Under the pieces are notes generated by a model, which saw only the letters and a program-made list of their open reading frames with translations, did not search any database and had not been told where the DNA came from. DNA of 64,000 bases from Deuterostichococcus epilithicus (Eukaryota; Chlorophyta; Trebouxiophyceae; Prasiolales; Stichococcaceae): the NCBI GenBank assembly GCA_033439295.1, contig JAVTLE010000011.1:2418082-2482081 (forward strand). Direction: 5' to 3'. Shown here piece by piece: positions 22,101 to 34,600 of this stretch (position 1 is the first letter of the stretch; the number at the start of each line of letters is the position of its first letter). Made by a program: the position numbers and the translations under genes.

Positions 22101-24580
22101 CAGGGAAGGGGTCCCTTCGTGGCTGCCGCTGCGTCCTTCTACCGGTGCATGGCGGCGTTGCACGGCGGCAGTACGAAAGCATTCAAGCGGTCCATGTGGG
22201 TGACCGCTGCTCAGGCCTCTGCTGGGCATCCCTAGACTCACTGGGAGACGATCCGTCACAGGGGATGCACGCATTGTTGTCCAGGTCACTGCGGGTCACA
22301 GCAAGTGTGATGGGACGCCCGTTCACCAGCGAGCAGCGTGCTGTTTGGCGTCACCGCAGATCAAGAAGCGGGCGAATGACGGGAAGCTCAACATCAAGTT
22401 CATGGGGCGGGTAGACCACTTGGATGAGCAGTTGCGACCGTACAAGGTCGGTTCCCAGAGTTCATGCATGCAGGCCACCCATACCCCACTGCCGCTCCTG
22501 GGCAGCATCGGTCTGCAAGCGTGCTCCCTTCGCCCTGGCGATGGCTGCATTCACAGATGCAAGCCACACATGCGCCACTGCTCCTGTTTTCACTGCTCCT
22601 GTTGTCAAAGGAGCGCATCAACCTGCCTGGCGTTCCCTCCGCCCAGGCGGCATGTGCTGCACTGTTCAATGGCCCTCGCGCCGCGTGCGTCCCGCAGGTG
22701 TTTGTGAATGCCAGCACAAGCGACGTGGTCGCCACGACCTCGGTGGAAGCGCTTGCAATGGTGGGAATCTCTTGTGACCCTTACACCATCGTCCACTTGC
22801 TGAAAAACCGTCCGCTGGAGCGGTCTGACCTGTCAAACTTGCGCTGGATTGCTGCCATGGCGCCTGCAGGGGATGCTAAGTCCCACTTAGAATCCCCTTG
22901 GCGCCTGTGCCTGCTGCTGCCTCCCATTCCGCCAGGCCTCTCGCCGTTCTTTTGGAACCCAAGATTGCACGCCCTGCCTGCAGGGCAAGTGGGTGGTCGC
23001 CGCCAAGCACCCGTGCAACGACTTCATCAGCGGCTTTCACAACGCGCTCATCTACACGACCCCGGAGGAGTTTTCTGCGCACCTGCTGCATGCGGCGGAC
23101 AATCAGCCAAAGCCGCTGACGGAAGACGAGCGGTACCAGCTCAGCTGGGAGGCTGCCACAGAGCGGTGAGGTTTTTCCTGCTGCTGGGCTACCTGCTTGT
23201 AATGCTCAAGGGTCCGGACGACCGGACAGAAGGTGGTGGCAGAACAGCGCGCTGTTCTCAGGCTGTGGTGCATCGTCGATTTGTCTTGGCACTGCCACAA
23301 CTGGCGAGCAGGCTGGGCAAGGAAGCTGTGACAGAGTGGTGACCAAGTTCACAGCCTTTCTTGCTGCATCAGCCAGCATGTGTGCGCTAAAAGCCTAGCT
23401 GCTGCGTCACTCGTTACCTCGAGCCCCTCTGCCATGAACATGGCTGCGATTCTTTGGCTCACCTGCGCTGGAATGTTCACAGTCAAGCAGCGCATTCCAT
23501 CAACGGTTGCCAGATTGCGCAGCCACAGAGCAGATCAAGTAGCCCTTTGAGCTGGCTGGAGCTGTCGTGCATGTGACATGCAAATGTTCTGAGCTCATGT
23601 CAGCGTGCAAACGCTTTCATGACCTGCACAGCATGTTCAAGGCGTAAGCAAAGCCTGCAACAGAATCCTGGACGCTGCGCGGCGGCTGCGTGTCCAGCCG
23701 CCTGGCGGATATATGGTTTCAAACCCGAGAGTATGCCGCTGTGTCGCAGGTTCCTGGACGCGGCGGAGCTGCGCGAAGGCGGCCTGTCCGGCCCCATCCG
23801 GCGGCTGCGAGAGGGGGCGCTGTTCAAGGCGTACAATGCGTACATGGGCGTTGAGCCGCTGCGGACCACCGCCGGCGCGACGCCGGGCACGCGCGACACC
23901 CCAGACGAGCTCACGGATGTGGACCTGCAGGTGACACAGACTGCTGATCTTTCGTGTCAGATGTTTTTTTGGGCGTTCTTGTGTTCAAAAATCATAGCTC
24001 TGGACCCTTTCAGGCATATGGACCCTCTTCAGGCCCTGGACCCTCGTCAGGCCTCAGGGAACCGGAAGCTCTGTCTCAAAGGGTGATGTAGTAGGCCCGA
24101 CAGAAAACGCTGGGGGCTGCGCCTCTGCTGGCGCGATGCCGGGCACGCGCAACACCCCCGACGAGCTCCTGACATCGACCTGCTGCGGGCAGGTGGATGG
24201 GCGTTGCCAGGGGGTGTCCGGCCACCATCGACTTGTTGGAGCCCTGGCACTGCTCGTCCAGCAGCATGCCTCGCTCGTTTTGCTGGAGAACAACGCCTTC
24301 AGGGAGCGTTTGGAGGGGAATTGTCCGACTCGGGAGCCGGGGCTGACGGCAGCACGCCCACACTACGATGCGCCCCCAACGAGGAAGCTCAACAGGCCTT
24401 TTGGGTTTGCAAACATGAAATCATGAAGGGTTTCCGGCCCCGCAGGCCAGGAAGGAGCGGGAGCAGGCGGCCAAGGCGGCGGCAGGCAAGGGCTGGTACC
24501 GCAACGCACGAAGCGCAGTGTCCTTCTCGGACCTGGCGGGCGTCAACATCCGCGTCGCCAGCGGCGCGGGCGACGAGTGA
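19130..24580 (+). CDS. DGD1: Digalactosyldiacylglycerol synthase
   Basis: A GT4-type galactosyltransferase that adds a second galactose from UDP-galactose to MGDG, making DGDG of plastid membranes; plant enzymes sit in the outer envelope. Exons: 19130-19251, 19352-19511, 19829-19915, 20389-20532, 20864-21073, 21342-21515, 21886-21984, 22360-22446, 22698-22760, 22984-23165, 23750-23930, 24446-24580. All junctions are in phase and give 547 residues. Family landmarks: STAAIPWMTGTAVNPTLRAAYLAE at the donor-side start, VLEEPEHLTWFHHG, VVGIMHTNY, FSKGAYTLGKMVWGK, the GFGSGE loop, STSDVVATTSVEALAM, and QLSWEAATERF. The start at 19130 (MDLLRAFSTAQQ) leaves only about 60 residues before the catalytic core. 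The architecture is therefore close to plant DGD2 and lacks the long N-terminal extension of plant DGD1. DGD1 is used as the generic symbol. Four of its introns hold echoes of the preceding exon end. Confidence 0.93.
19986..20007 (+). repeat. Exon-edge echo in DGD intron (FKAPEDQ)
   Basis: A direct copy of the end of exon 19829-19915 lies 92 bases downstream in the intron. The exon (19894-19915) reads FKTPEDQ and the copy reads FKAPEDQ in the same frame. Four bases differ in 22, three of them at third codon positions. Confidence 0.75.
22049..22100 (+). repeat. Exon-edge echo in DGD intron (AGFGSG end)
   Basis: It resembles the end of exon 21886-21984: AGCCGCTGCC, then after a small gap GGCTTxGGCAGCxGCG, occur in both in the same order. 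The exon reads AGFGSGEA and the copy PGLGSSVT. Confidence 0.6.
23311..23341 (+). repeat. Exon-edge echo in DGD intron (EAATER end)
   Basis: The exon end at 23143-23165 (GCTGGGA then GGCTGCCACAGAGCG, before GTGAGG) is echoed as GCTGGGCAA then GGAAGCTGTGACAGAGTG, before GTGACC. The in-frame readings are EAATER and EAVTEW. The copy lies about 170 bases into the same intron and keeps a potential GT donor. Confidence 0.65.
24118..24194 (+). repeat. Exon-edge echo in DGD intron (PGTRNTPDEL)
   Basis: A clear copy of the last 70 bases or so of exon 23750-23930. The exon reads AGATPGTRDTPDELTDVDLQ; the copy reads AGAMPGTRNTPDEL in the same frame, then diverges and ends with a CAG/GTGG junction at 24194. 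Of the echoes in this window it is the longest and best preserved. Confidence 0.85.
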
Positions 24581-25610
24581 GGAGCCGCGTGACCTGCGGC
24601 AGCAGCGGCTGGCGTGCTGCCCTCTGGTCGTACAAACGTGGGCAGCCGGGGCGGGCTCTTGCAGTGTTCTGCTGCCGGCGCTGTCGGCAAAAGCGGGGCT
24701 GCGGCCCTCATGTGAGAAGATATCACAGTAAGTCGAAAGCAATCAGGCACTCCTTTTGCGCTGGGTCGTCCTGAAATTTCGAACTGCAGCATGTCGCACA
24801 AGCTAGCCTCCTGTATAGCAGTTAGCTGATCTGTTGGTATTGGTGCAGTAGTGGGGCAGCGGTGGCTCTGCCTCGTTGCAGCTTTTGCACGTGCCTGATC
24901 CACAAGGCAGGCCGGGCTGGCACCAAGTGGCTTCTAGCAACGCTAGCCCAGCGTGATGTCAAATAACTGCTACTTGCAGCGTCACCTACACCAGAATTTT
25001 GTGGTTTTCGGAGTTCCAATTCAGGCTGCATCTGTGAGACAACATGGTAAGTGTAAGCATCCCTGCCACATATGGTACTAGGGCCTGTAAACACGCTCAA
25101 CGCATGTATGCATGCAAGAGGTTCGGTGTACAATGGACATATTGTACGGCCGCCGCAGCACAAGAAGAGCTGGCCGGCGCACGACTTTGGTTACTCGTTG
25201 GGGTGCATCCAGTGCTGCTGAACTGGACCCTCACATGCACACTTCGCCGCCGTACATCCGACAAAAGACACCGTTCAGGGCAACACCTAGACGAGCCACA
25301 CCTGTTTGCCATCAGCTCGGCGTGAAAGGAGCTGCCCAGAAACACAACGCTGCAGCAACACCTGACAAGGTTGGACCGCATGCATGACTCTGCCAATTTT
25401 GACACCGCCACCTTCAACATTGACACATGCATATGCCGGAGGTCTGCCCGGCATCTTCACCATACATGGTGGCAGGGACCACACGAGTGCCATGAAAAAA
25501 CGGGCAAGATTGACCCCTCGGCTGCTTCCGACGCCCTCCTCAAATACATCTCCATCAATAGGCTGAGCTCCTGCACCCCGCGGCGAGCGTGGGCACGACC
25601 GCTGGCGGGC
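24581..25610. other. Intergenic region between convergent genes
   Basis: It separates the stop of DGD (+) from the stop of the coiled-coil gene (-). A TGTAA, the green-algal poly(A) signal, occurs near 25086, about 500 bases after the DGD stop. I see no coding exon. Confidence 0.45.
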
Positions 25611-28600
25611 TCACTTCGGGTAGTGGATGTCCGGCTCCCGGCGCAGGCTGCAGGCAGGGCACAGGCGCCTCAGGGCGCCTCGAACACCTTCAAAAGTGAT
25701 CAAAATCAGGACCGGCAGGCCAGGAGGCTGGATGCTAAACCCCTTCCGAGCATCACCTGTAGTGCATATTGCGGATGCGGCCGGCGGGCGGCGGCGGGTC
25801 GTGACGCTCGTCCGGCGGCAGCGGCAGCCGCTGTATCTCCTCCGCCTCCTCCAGCAGCTCCGCCAGCTGCCAGGGGAAGGGTTATGAAGTGCTCAGTAGA
25901 TGAAAGACTTTGCTTCTATACAGAACTCAATATACACACTGCTACGGCAGCTCCGCTATCAAGCTTTTGCAACAGCGCATGCATGGGCTCATTGGTGAAG
26001 AGCCTCGTGTGTGTAGTCGACCTCTTGCACAGCCCCAGGCTGGTTCACATGTTTCAACGACAAAAGGGAGACAGGCATGACTCCTCACGCTTGCGCAGGC
26101 TGTACCTAGCCATCTCCAACCACCCTGACACTGACCCACGCCTGCACCACATTGACGGCAAGGAAGCGGCACCGCTTCACTCCATGTGAGGGCGAGTCGC
26201 GGGCACCTGGTGACTGGCGGTTGCACGTCCCCCTGAGGCCCCGGAAGCGCGTGCTGCGGCGCGAGATGCACGGCCCGACGTCGCTGGCGCGGCTTCCGCG
26301 GACTTGCGCGGCGCCCCCGCCGCCTGCGAGGTCTGCATGAATTGCAGAGCTGGGTTGTTGCTCGACATCGTCTCCGAGAAAACCAGCCGGTTTGTTGGAT
26401 AGGCTCTGAGCCTGCTGCTGAGTAGCCCCGGGAGGGTGAGGCAGATGGCGCTATCGGGCAGAGCCCGGTAGGGTTCTGCTGCTGATGCATGGCTAAACGG
26501 CCCGGCAGCAGGCGCCATGGCAGTACCTCCTACAAGCCAAGTTGCCGTCAGAGTGTCAGAGTGCCAAGGAGTGCAGGGAAGCAGTGCATGAAATGCACTG
26601 TTGTCTGGCTCCAAGACGAGGTGCCATGGCAGTGTAGTCCTGCGACGCAGGTTTCCACCAGAGTGCCGGAGAGAGAGAAGTGCAGGACATGGACAGCAAA
26701 CCCAGGACCAGCAGGCAGCACGAGCATGCAGGTCTCTGTGGCAGGTCTGTATGGCAGGCGGCTGTGATCGGCGGATGCCTCAAGTGGGCCCTGTCTGCAA
26801 TGGTCCCCCATCCCCCCTCCCCCTTCTTCACCCGCCTGCTACATTGATGTACGACGGGAAATGGTGCGGCAACTTGTTTTCTTGGCAGCGAGGCACGCAA
26901 AGCGGCAGGCCCTCACGTCTGTGCCGGTGCTGGTGGGGCCGCTGCCGCCGCCGGCGGTCTTGCGGTGTGCCCTGGCGCCGGTGGGGGCGGTGGCGCCGGA
27001 GCCACGGCGTGTGGCGGCGTCCGGCGCCGCGGACGAAGCGCGTGAGCCGCCAGAGCCCGGCTTGGCGGCTGTGGTGGCCTTGCGGGCCGTCGCCTTGCGG
27101 GCAGTCGCGGGCGCCTTCCTGGAAGGCGCAGGAGCGGCGCCTTGGTCCTTGCGCGGGCGGCCGCGCTTTCTGCGGTGGGCACACATGTCAAGGGTGACAG
27201 AACGGATTAGGCAGAAGATTGGTGCAGAAGCGACTGTGAATGTGAAGGACACTGTGGATATTGTCTTTGATGTAGATCGAGTCGTCAAAGGTCTTGTAAC
27301 AATGAACGGCAGGGGCGGCGAAAAAGAACACTTCCCAAAGCACGACAAGAGGCCCAACTTCCGTTTAGGCAACTGTCAGCCATGCTTTGGACCATCTGTT
27401 CATCCCGCCACTGCTGCACTGCACATACGACGCCACGACTACAATGCAGATCCCCAGCCAGCAGTGAGCATGCCCAATGAGCATCAGAGGCTAGTCAAGG
27501 AGCAGGATGCGAAGGGATGTATCCTGCTCGTTCAATGCTCCCGGTCCCTTCACAGGAGCACGGCCGGAAACCACGTGTTTCTCTGCAACGACAGGGTACT
27601 GAAATTGCGTCTCCGGAAACGGATGAAACATCAAGCAAGGCGGGGCAGCAGAACCGGCACCTGGGGGCAGGGCGCTCGCTGGCCTGGCTGGCGATGCCCT
27701 CCGCGCGGCCCTCACCGCCGTCCTCCGCATCCTGCATCGCAGCCGCAGCGGCGCGCGCCGTGTCGGCAGGGCTGGCCGCGGCGTCCGCGGCGGCGGCGGC
27801 GGCGTCCGCCGCAGCGCGGATCTTGGCGGCCGCTGTCGAGCGCTGACGGGGCTGTGGCGGCGGCCTGCGAGTCAGCAACGGTGCAAGCCTTCTCTGGCGC
27901 GACTTTGCAGACTTGCAGGATGTCTGCCCTGGTCCTGTCTGGTCTTTCTCCGCAGTCTTGAAATCGACCCTCAGCAATGCGCATGCCGCCCCTGAAAACC
28001 ATGCTGTGTCGGCAGGCTGCCTTCGTCCAGCGTCCAAAGTTGACAGGATGCCTTCAGCAGCACCTGCTGCCGCGCTGCCGCGTGCGCCGGCTCGCTCCCA
28101 CGCCCGCCGCCGCTGCCGCCTCCTCATCGGCCTCTCCGGCGTCCTGCTGCGTCGCCTGGTCGTCAGCCTCTGCTGCGCCGCCGCCCTCTGGCTGCGCAAC
28201 GGCTTCGGCAGCGCCGAGCGGTGAGCCGCCGGCGGCACTGCCGGGCGTGCGAGTTGCACCTGCAAGGACAGGACCGCCAGCTGTGACACGAGTCATTCCG
28301 GCTCCTGCCCAGATGCTGTGCATGGCGATGCAGTAGCGATTTGCGGCGAGGCAGCATGACATCTTTCTGCCATGTGCAATTGCTCATGCTCAGGGACGCT
28401 GCTCGACGTCACGAGCGGTCTTCCAGTCGAAGACTCCAGGCTGTCAGAACGCGATGCGCGAGGCAGCCCTGTGTTGGTCAGACCCTGGTGCTCACGTCCC
28501 CGACATTCGACAGCCAGTGGCCAGTGCACGCAGTCCTTGGGTTGTCTGTGCAGAGGCAGGCTCGAGAGCGCCAGCGCTCTCAGCCAGGGATCCCATCAAG

Positions 28601-31600
28601 GAGACCAAAAACGCCTCAAGGAGAGGATCCGGGCAGCGGCCTGGACTATCAGGCTGCGGTCATCTGCTTCCGCCTCACGGGTTTGATCTCCTGAATGAGA
28701 CCCAGGCCTTCTGGAGCGGGTGATTGCTCATATGTGCGTTCTGTGAGAGGCCCGGCAAGGCACCGGCCCCCCCCAGAACCGGACAAGGGAAAACGGCAGG
28801 ACGTCCAGCCTCCGCACAAACCTGGAAATCGTTGCCTTGCCGCAACGAGCAGGGACAGCTCGGTGAGGCCAGCGAGCAGCCGCATTCTGCAAGCCAGAGC
28901 CAGCCTGGCTTCGCCGGCGCCTTGCCGGCCTTGAATTTCTCTCTTGACAGCGGACACTGACACCAGGCTGGAATCCGTGTCCCCTGCTCTTGATGCCTGC
29001 CTGCCGGCACGCGCAGGTGACTCGCCGGCGGGTGGGCACGCTCACCCGACTCGCGGCGCATGAGGCTGCGGATGCGGTTGAAGGGCCACCAGCCGGTGGC
29101 AGGCGCGCTGTCGCCCGTCTCGGCGCCGCCATCCGTCCCGGGGGCGGCCCGCTGCTGCTGCTGCTGCGCCGCCGGNGTGNACTCTGCGGCTGCAGGTGCG
29201 TCCGCGGGGCTGCGCACGCCACGGCGACGCTTGGGCGCGGGCGTGGCCGCCGCAGCGGCGCCGCTGCTGACGAGGCCCTGCACGCGGCGCAAAGCGATGT
29301 CAGTGGCAGCAGATGTGCCAACGTGAGCTGCCAGTTTGACAGTTGGACAGCCTTGAAATTTCTGAGACGTGAGAGCTTTGGGGTGCGGCAAAATTTTAGC
29401 CGCGCATCACATGGTCAGTCGCTTTTACAAATCAAAGTTTGTTAGCTTGTGAAGCATTTGTTGGTGAAGAATTTGGTGCTCCATCTGTTTGCGTACGGCG
29501 TCGAGCTTTGTACGGCATCGAGCTTTGTTCAGAGACATGGAGGATGAAGGACAGTCGAGAAATGTACAGCACACCTCGGGCGCTGACGCGGAGGGACGGG
29601 ACCGCTTGCGGCGTCCAGCATCCGCCGAGCCTTCACCGCCGCTGCCAGCCGCCTGATGCTGGAATGGAAATGCTTACGACCTTGAACCGGTCGATCGAAT
29701 ATGACTGTGTCGCGGCAGCGGCGCAGGCACCAAGTCGATCAAATATCATCTGCACGCCTCCTGCTGACGCCAGCTGGATCAGGCGCTGTGCGGCTGTGGC
29801 CGGCATGCAGCGCTGTGGCATCAGCACAACACGGCCGGCCGGCGACCAGACAGTTTGACACGGCAGCTGCAATTGCGTAACCTCGACTCCGTCTCCTCAA
29901 CACATTGCTGCAGTCCAGCGGCAGGGCTCACGTCAGTATCTCAACCAATGGGAGGTGACTGCGAGTGTCTCACCTGGACATCTGCGCCCGCGCGGTGATA
30001 GGGCGTCTGCGGGCGGCGCTCAGCGCCAGCGCCGCCGCCGCGGCCTCCAAATGGCGCAGGGCAGGGAATGCCCGACGCGCCTCCTGCGTCCACACTGACG
30101 ACGCTGCCGGGGCTCTGCAAGCCGTGAATGGACCCACTCGTGAGAACGCAGCTTGCAGTGTTTGTCGACCGGCAAGTGCGCTGACATGCTGCCTCAGCAA
30201 CGAATGACTCTCGAACTGAGGCAGGGCGAGGCGTTGCTTCTCCGTTGAAAGGACTGTCGCTTGAGTCACAGCCGGCAACAGTCCTCAGCAGGTGGTACCT
30301 ACGCCACCTGCTAGGGCGCAGCCGGCTGTGGCGCAAGCGACATCTGCAGCACATGCCACACCATGGAAATTGGCATGTCATCAGCCCGGGGTGCAGCGAG
30401 ATATAGGGGCACAAGACCCGAGAAGCACGCACAATGGTGGCGAAGCGGGCATGCTGCCCCGGGGCGGACGGGCGGGGGCCCGGCTGCGCCACCGGCGACA
30501 GCGCCAGCTGCGTCTGCGGCGGCTGCGCCGCGCTGACGCCGCCGGGATGTCCGCTTCCGGAATCGCCGGCGCCATCAGCGGCGGCGGCGCGGGGCTTGTG
30601 TGGCGGTTGCCGCTGCTGCGCGCCCTGCGGCTGGCCGGAGGTGCCAATGCGGCGCTCCTGCTGAAGGGCGGCGTCTGCCTCACCTGGCTCGGCCGACGCG
30701 CCAAGAGCATCTGGCATGTCCTGCAGCAGATACGTGGTGCCGCTTATCGTGGGATCTTCTTGTTGGCAGCACGGATGCGGGTCTTCATGCGCCGCAGGCT
30801 AGCTAAAGCCACGGTCCCTCCGCAAGGAGGACAAGTCCAGTTGCAGGCCAGAACTCAAACGTGTGTATGCTCCGGGAACAGCAGACCGTGCGACAAGTCC
30901 ATCCCGGGACCCGGGACTACGCCTCAGTCACTTGCAGCCCAGGTAGCACTCAAACTTGAAACTCTGCTGACGGGCTATTTGCGCAACACTCAGCACCTGG
31001 TCGTTGGCATCTGCATCCTCGTACGGCGTGGCGTCCCCATCCGCCGCCTGCACCGCTGAGCCATCGCCCCTGCCGGCCGGCATCTGCTGTCCCGAGCCGC
31101 CCGCCGCCGCGGTCCCGCTGGCCGGCGCCGCAGCGGCTGCAGCTTTTGCTTCCTGCTGCCGGCAGGCGAGCGCTGCTTCCTCATTGTCCAGGGCCTGCTG
31201 GCGCTCCGCCAGGACGGCCTCATTTTCTTCCACCACAGCGGCACGGGCGCCTATGTCGGCGTCTGCTGCCTCCAATAGCCGCTTGTCTGCCTGCAAAGAC
31301 ACAGTGCGGCACAGTGTCATCAATTGGAAAAGGCGCTGAGCAGCAAGCGGACGCCGCAGCCACTGTTTTGCTTCAAGGTTGTACGTAGGTGCCACAGGCC
31401 TGGTGCATACTTCACTCACATGCAGGTACATCAGATCACCGGACGAAACTTGGCCATGCTTGGGCGCAGGCACAGAAAGCTTGCCAGAGCGCGCCCGCCG
31501 CCCTGCTATCAACTGCTGCGGCAACACTCCCTGCAGGTCTGGCAACAGCTTACAGCCACCCTGTTCGACCAAATCAACACCTGATGCTGCTCGGACATGG

Positions 31601-34600
31601 ACTGCAGTCGAGCTGCCTCCTCGGCCAGTGCGCGTTCATGGCGCGCTGCCGCCTGCTGCTTGGCAGCGACCGCCGCCTCCGCGTCCTGCTTCCAGGCGGC
31701 TGCCTTGGCCTCTGCGGCCTGCGGAGGGATATTGCATGCCGTCACACAGGAGCCAGTGGGTTAAGGCGATGACCCAGCCCACAAAACACCCTCACACATC
31801 TGTTCGGCAGCTTGCTGACTTCATGCACGTTGCCGCCCGCTGCTTGTCGGCACGTCATTCGGGGCATTGAATGGCAGGAAATGAACATTCCAGACATGCC
31901 AGCAGACCTGGAGTCGGGTAGAGGGCATGTTCTATAATGTCATGAAATGAGAATATGCAACCTGGCCAATATGACAGTGGCCCGGTGCAGTCTGATCAGT
32001 GGCCTATTGTTGTTATCATGGCGACGGTATGTGGCACACGATCGTAAGACAGCTCACAGGATCAGGAGATGCAGGGCCGATGTAACAGGCAAATTCGCTG
32101 CTGGAGATGAGCGCTCAGGATCAGCAGCGCAGCGTCACCGGTGTGACTGGGCATCAGCAGCCAGCCACACCGCTGCCACTGCTCCACCAATTCGGGAGCC
32201 ATACTGCATGCCGGTGTGGATGCTCAGGCATCCATTGTGATTGTGCATCGATGCGGAAGCAGCAATGAGCAATCATTCCTGCCGTGCGGTGCAAGTTTCT
32301 GGAGCACTGCACCTAGCACGCTGATTGCCATGAAACTGCCACAGGAGGACTGTGCAATGAGAACGCATGCAAACCGGGACGCTGCGGGTCTCACAGTCGT
32401 GGCGACTGGATGGCCATTTGGCGAAACCCATAACTTGGACTTGGCAAAAGCAGCGTCGCACAAGCGGGCTCGAACTCTGCCAGAGCGTCCGCACCTGAAG
32501 CGCGGCGGCACGCTCGTCCAGCCGCCTGGCGGCGTCCTCCGCCGCCCGCTGCTTCTCCTCGGCCGCCGCCTTCTGTGCGGCGGCCGCCGCCTTCTGTGCG
32601 GCGGCATCCGCAGCGGCCTTCTGAGCTGCTGCCGCTGCTGCTTCTAAAACTGTCTCACGCCCGTCGGCGGCCCGCTCACGGCTGGCGGCCGCCTGCTGCC
32701 TGGCCGCCAGGTCGGCCTGCAATGTGGGCGTCAGCAAGGGTTGCCGCAACACATCCACGTGCCAAATCGTGGAGGATATCTGACAGCCGCCCACAAAGGC
32801 GACTTGGAGCGCAGATATGCAGGGACGAGTGGCGGTTGTAAATATACCATATTTGAGCTGTGCGCCTGCTCAGCATTGGACACATCCTGACGGAAGTTTC
32901 TCGACGATACAGAGTGGCAGGTGGAGGTCGTGTGCGACACTTGGTCTATGACCAAGTGTCTCAACAGCCTCGGCAACCCACTCTGCAGCAACCGCCCTGC
33001 CTGCGACGTCTGCTGGAATAAAACAAGGGAATGCTCGGCTGAGCAGCAGCCAGCCTGGCGCAATGGTACGACACAACACACGAGCCTGAAAGCCAACGCT
33101 GCTAGCTGGGAAGATGCCGGGGAGCGGAGATGGAGAACCCACTTCTGCCCGCTGGGCGGCCGCCTCGCGCGCCGCCAGCGCCGCCTCCCGCTCGCCAAGG
33201 CGGGTGTCGCGGGCCGCCGCCGTGCCGTCGGCCGCCGCGACCGCCTTGAGCCGCTTGGCGAGCTCCCTGTCGACCGCCGCCGCTGCCTTTTCCCTGCTGC
33301 CAACAGCGATTGGGCAGTTGGGCAGCAGATTATGGGTCCATTTCTTTGTGACGGCCTCCTGCTGAGCTCCAGCTTGTGGAACAACTTTGCTGGCATGCCT
33401 TGGCCCTGCGGAGGGGTGGTGATGCACGACCGTTCCCAGAACAGAAAAGGTGCCACAGCTGATGGAGAACGCAGTGGTCTGCGGTATCCTGCGGTCTCCT
33501 GGTTGACAAAATTGACAAAACGCCCAATGGTGACAGTGGTGCAAGCAGCCATGCTTTCAACTCTTAGGCGCACCGGACCTCGAGCCTGCACTCGGATAGG
33601 AATACAAGTCTGCTGCTACAAGGATCAGCCGGCGGATGAACATGCCCAATGCGCACCGAGGCACCATGCCACCGTCTGGCTTTGCTTTGGAACTGCACCA
33701 CAATGTGTCGGGGCAGCCTTCAGTGTGCACCGAGGAGGTGTCGGAAGGGCGGCCTCAGCTGCCACAGCCGCCGGTTGAGGTGTGCGGCCAGCTGCCCATG
33801 TTCGAAGAGAGCCGTGATGTGGGGGGTAGCTCGCGGTGATGGGGCAGCAAGGCAGCAGCACCGATGACGGCGCCAGGGCCGCAGGCCACCACGAGCTGCC
33901 GCCCGAACGTAGCCTGGTACAGAGGCAGAGCATGCGATCACCTGGCCGCCAGCGCGGCGTACTTGTCCTGCAGGGCCGCCTCCTGCGCCGCCACCGATTC
34001 CGACGCCGCAGTGAGCGCGGCGCCCTGCGTCTCGGCGTCCGCTTCCCGCCGCTCCAGGGTGGCCGCCTGCTGCTTCAGCTGCGCCTGCGAAGGGGGAGAG
34101 AGCGGGGGCTGCGCATGAGCGAGGGCTGCATCGGGAGCGTGCTGCTCCCGGATCAAGAGCTGACACCTGTGAGTGTGGTACATGCCTGGGACTGTCCCTC
34201 CCGCCCAGCATGCTGCCAAGTGGCCGGATCTGACTTCTGCGAAAACATTCAAGTGTCACCTCCGTGGCCTTGGCGGCCGCCTCCCGCTCCTTGAGCCGCT
34301 CGTCTGCTGTGTTTGCTTTTGCCGTCTTGGCCGCTGCCGCCTTCTCCGCGGCCTTGAGCACGCGCTCGCGCTTCAGGATTTCCTTCTCGCGTGCAGCCGT
34401 ATCCTTGTCCCTGTAGGTGCAGTTACGATCGGATCGGAATTTGCTGTCAAGCAGAGCCTCCTGAGCTGTCCGTGTCAGGAGGCACCGACGGGTCCCAAGT
34501 TCACCGCTGAAACACTCTTTGGCGATGGACCACCGGCGCCTGTGTGCTGCGCCCCTCTGCCGCGCTGCTGCTGCTCGGCGCTGCTGCACCACAACGGGCA

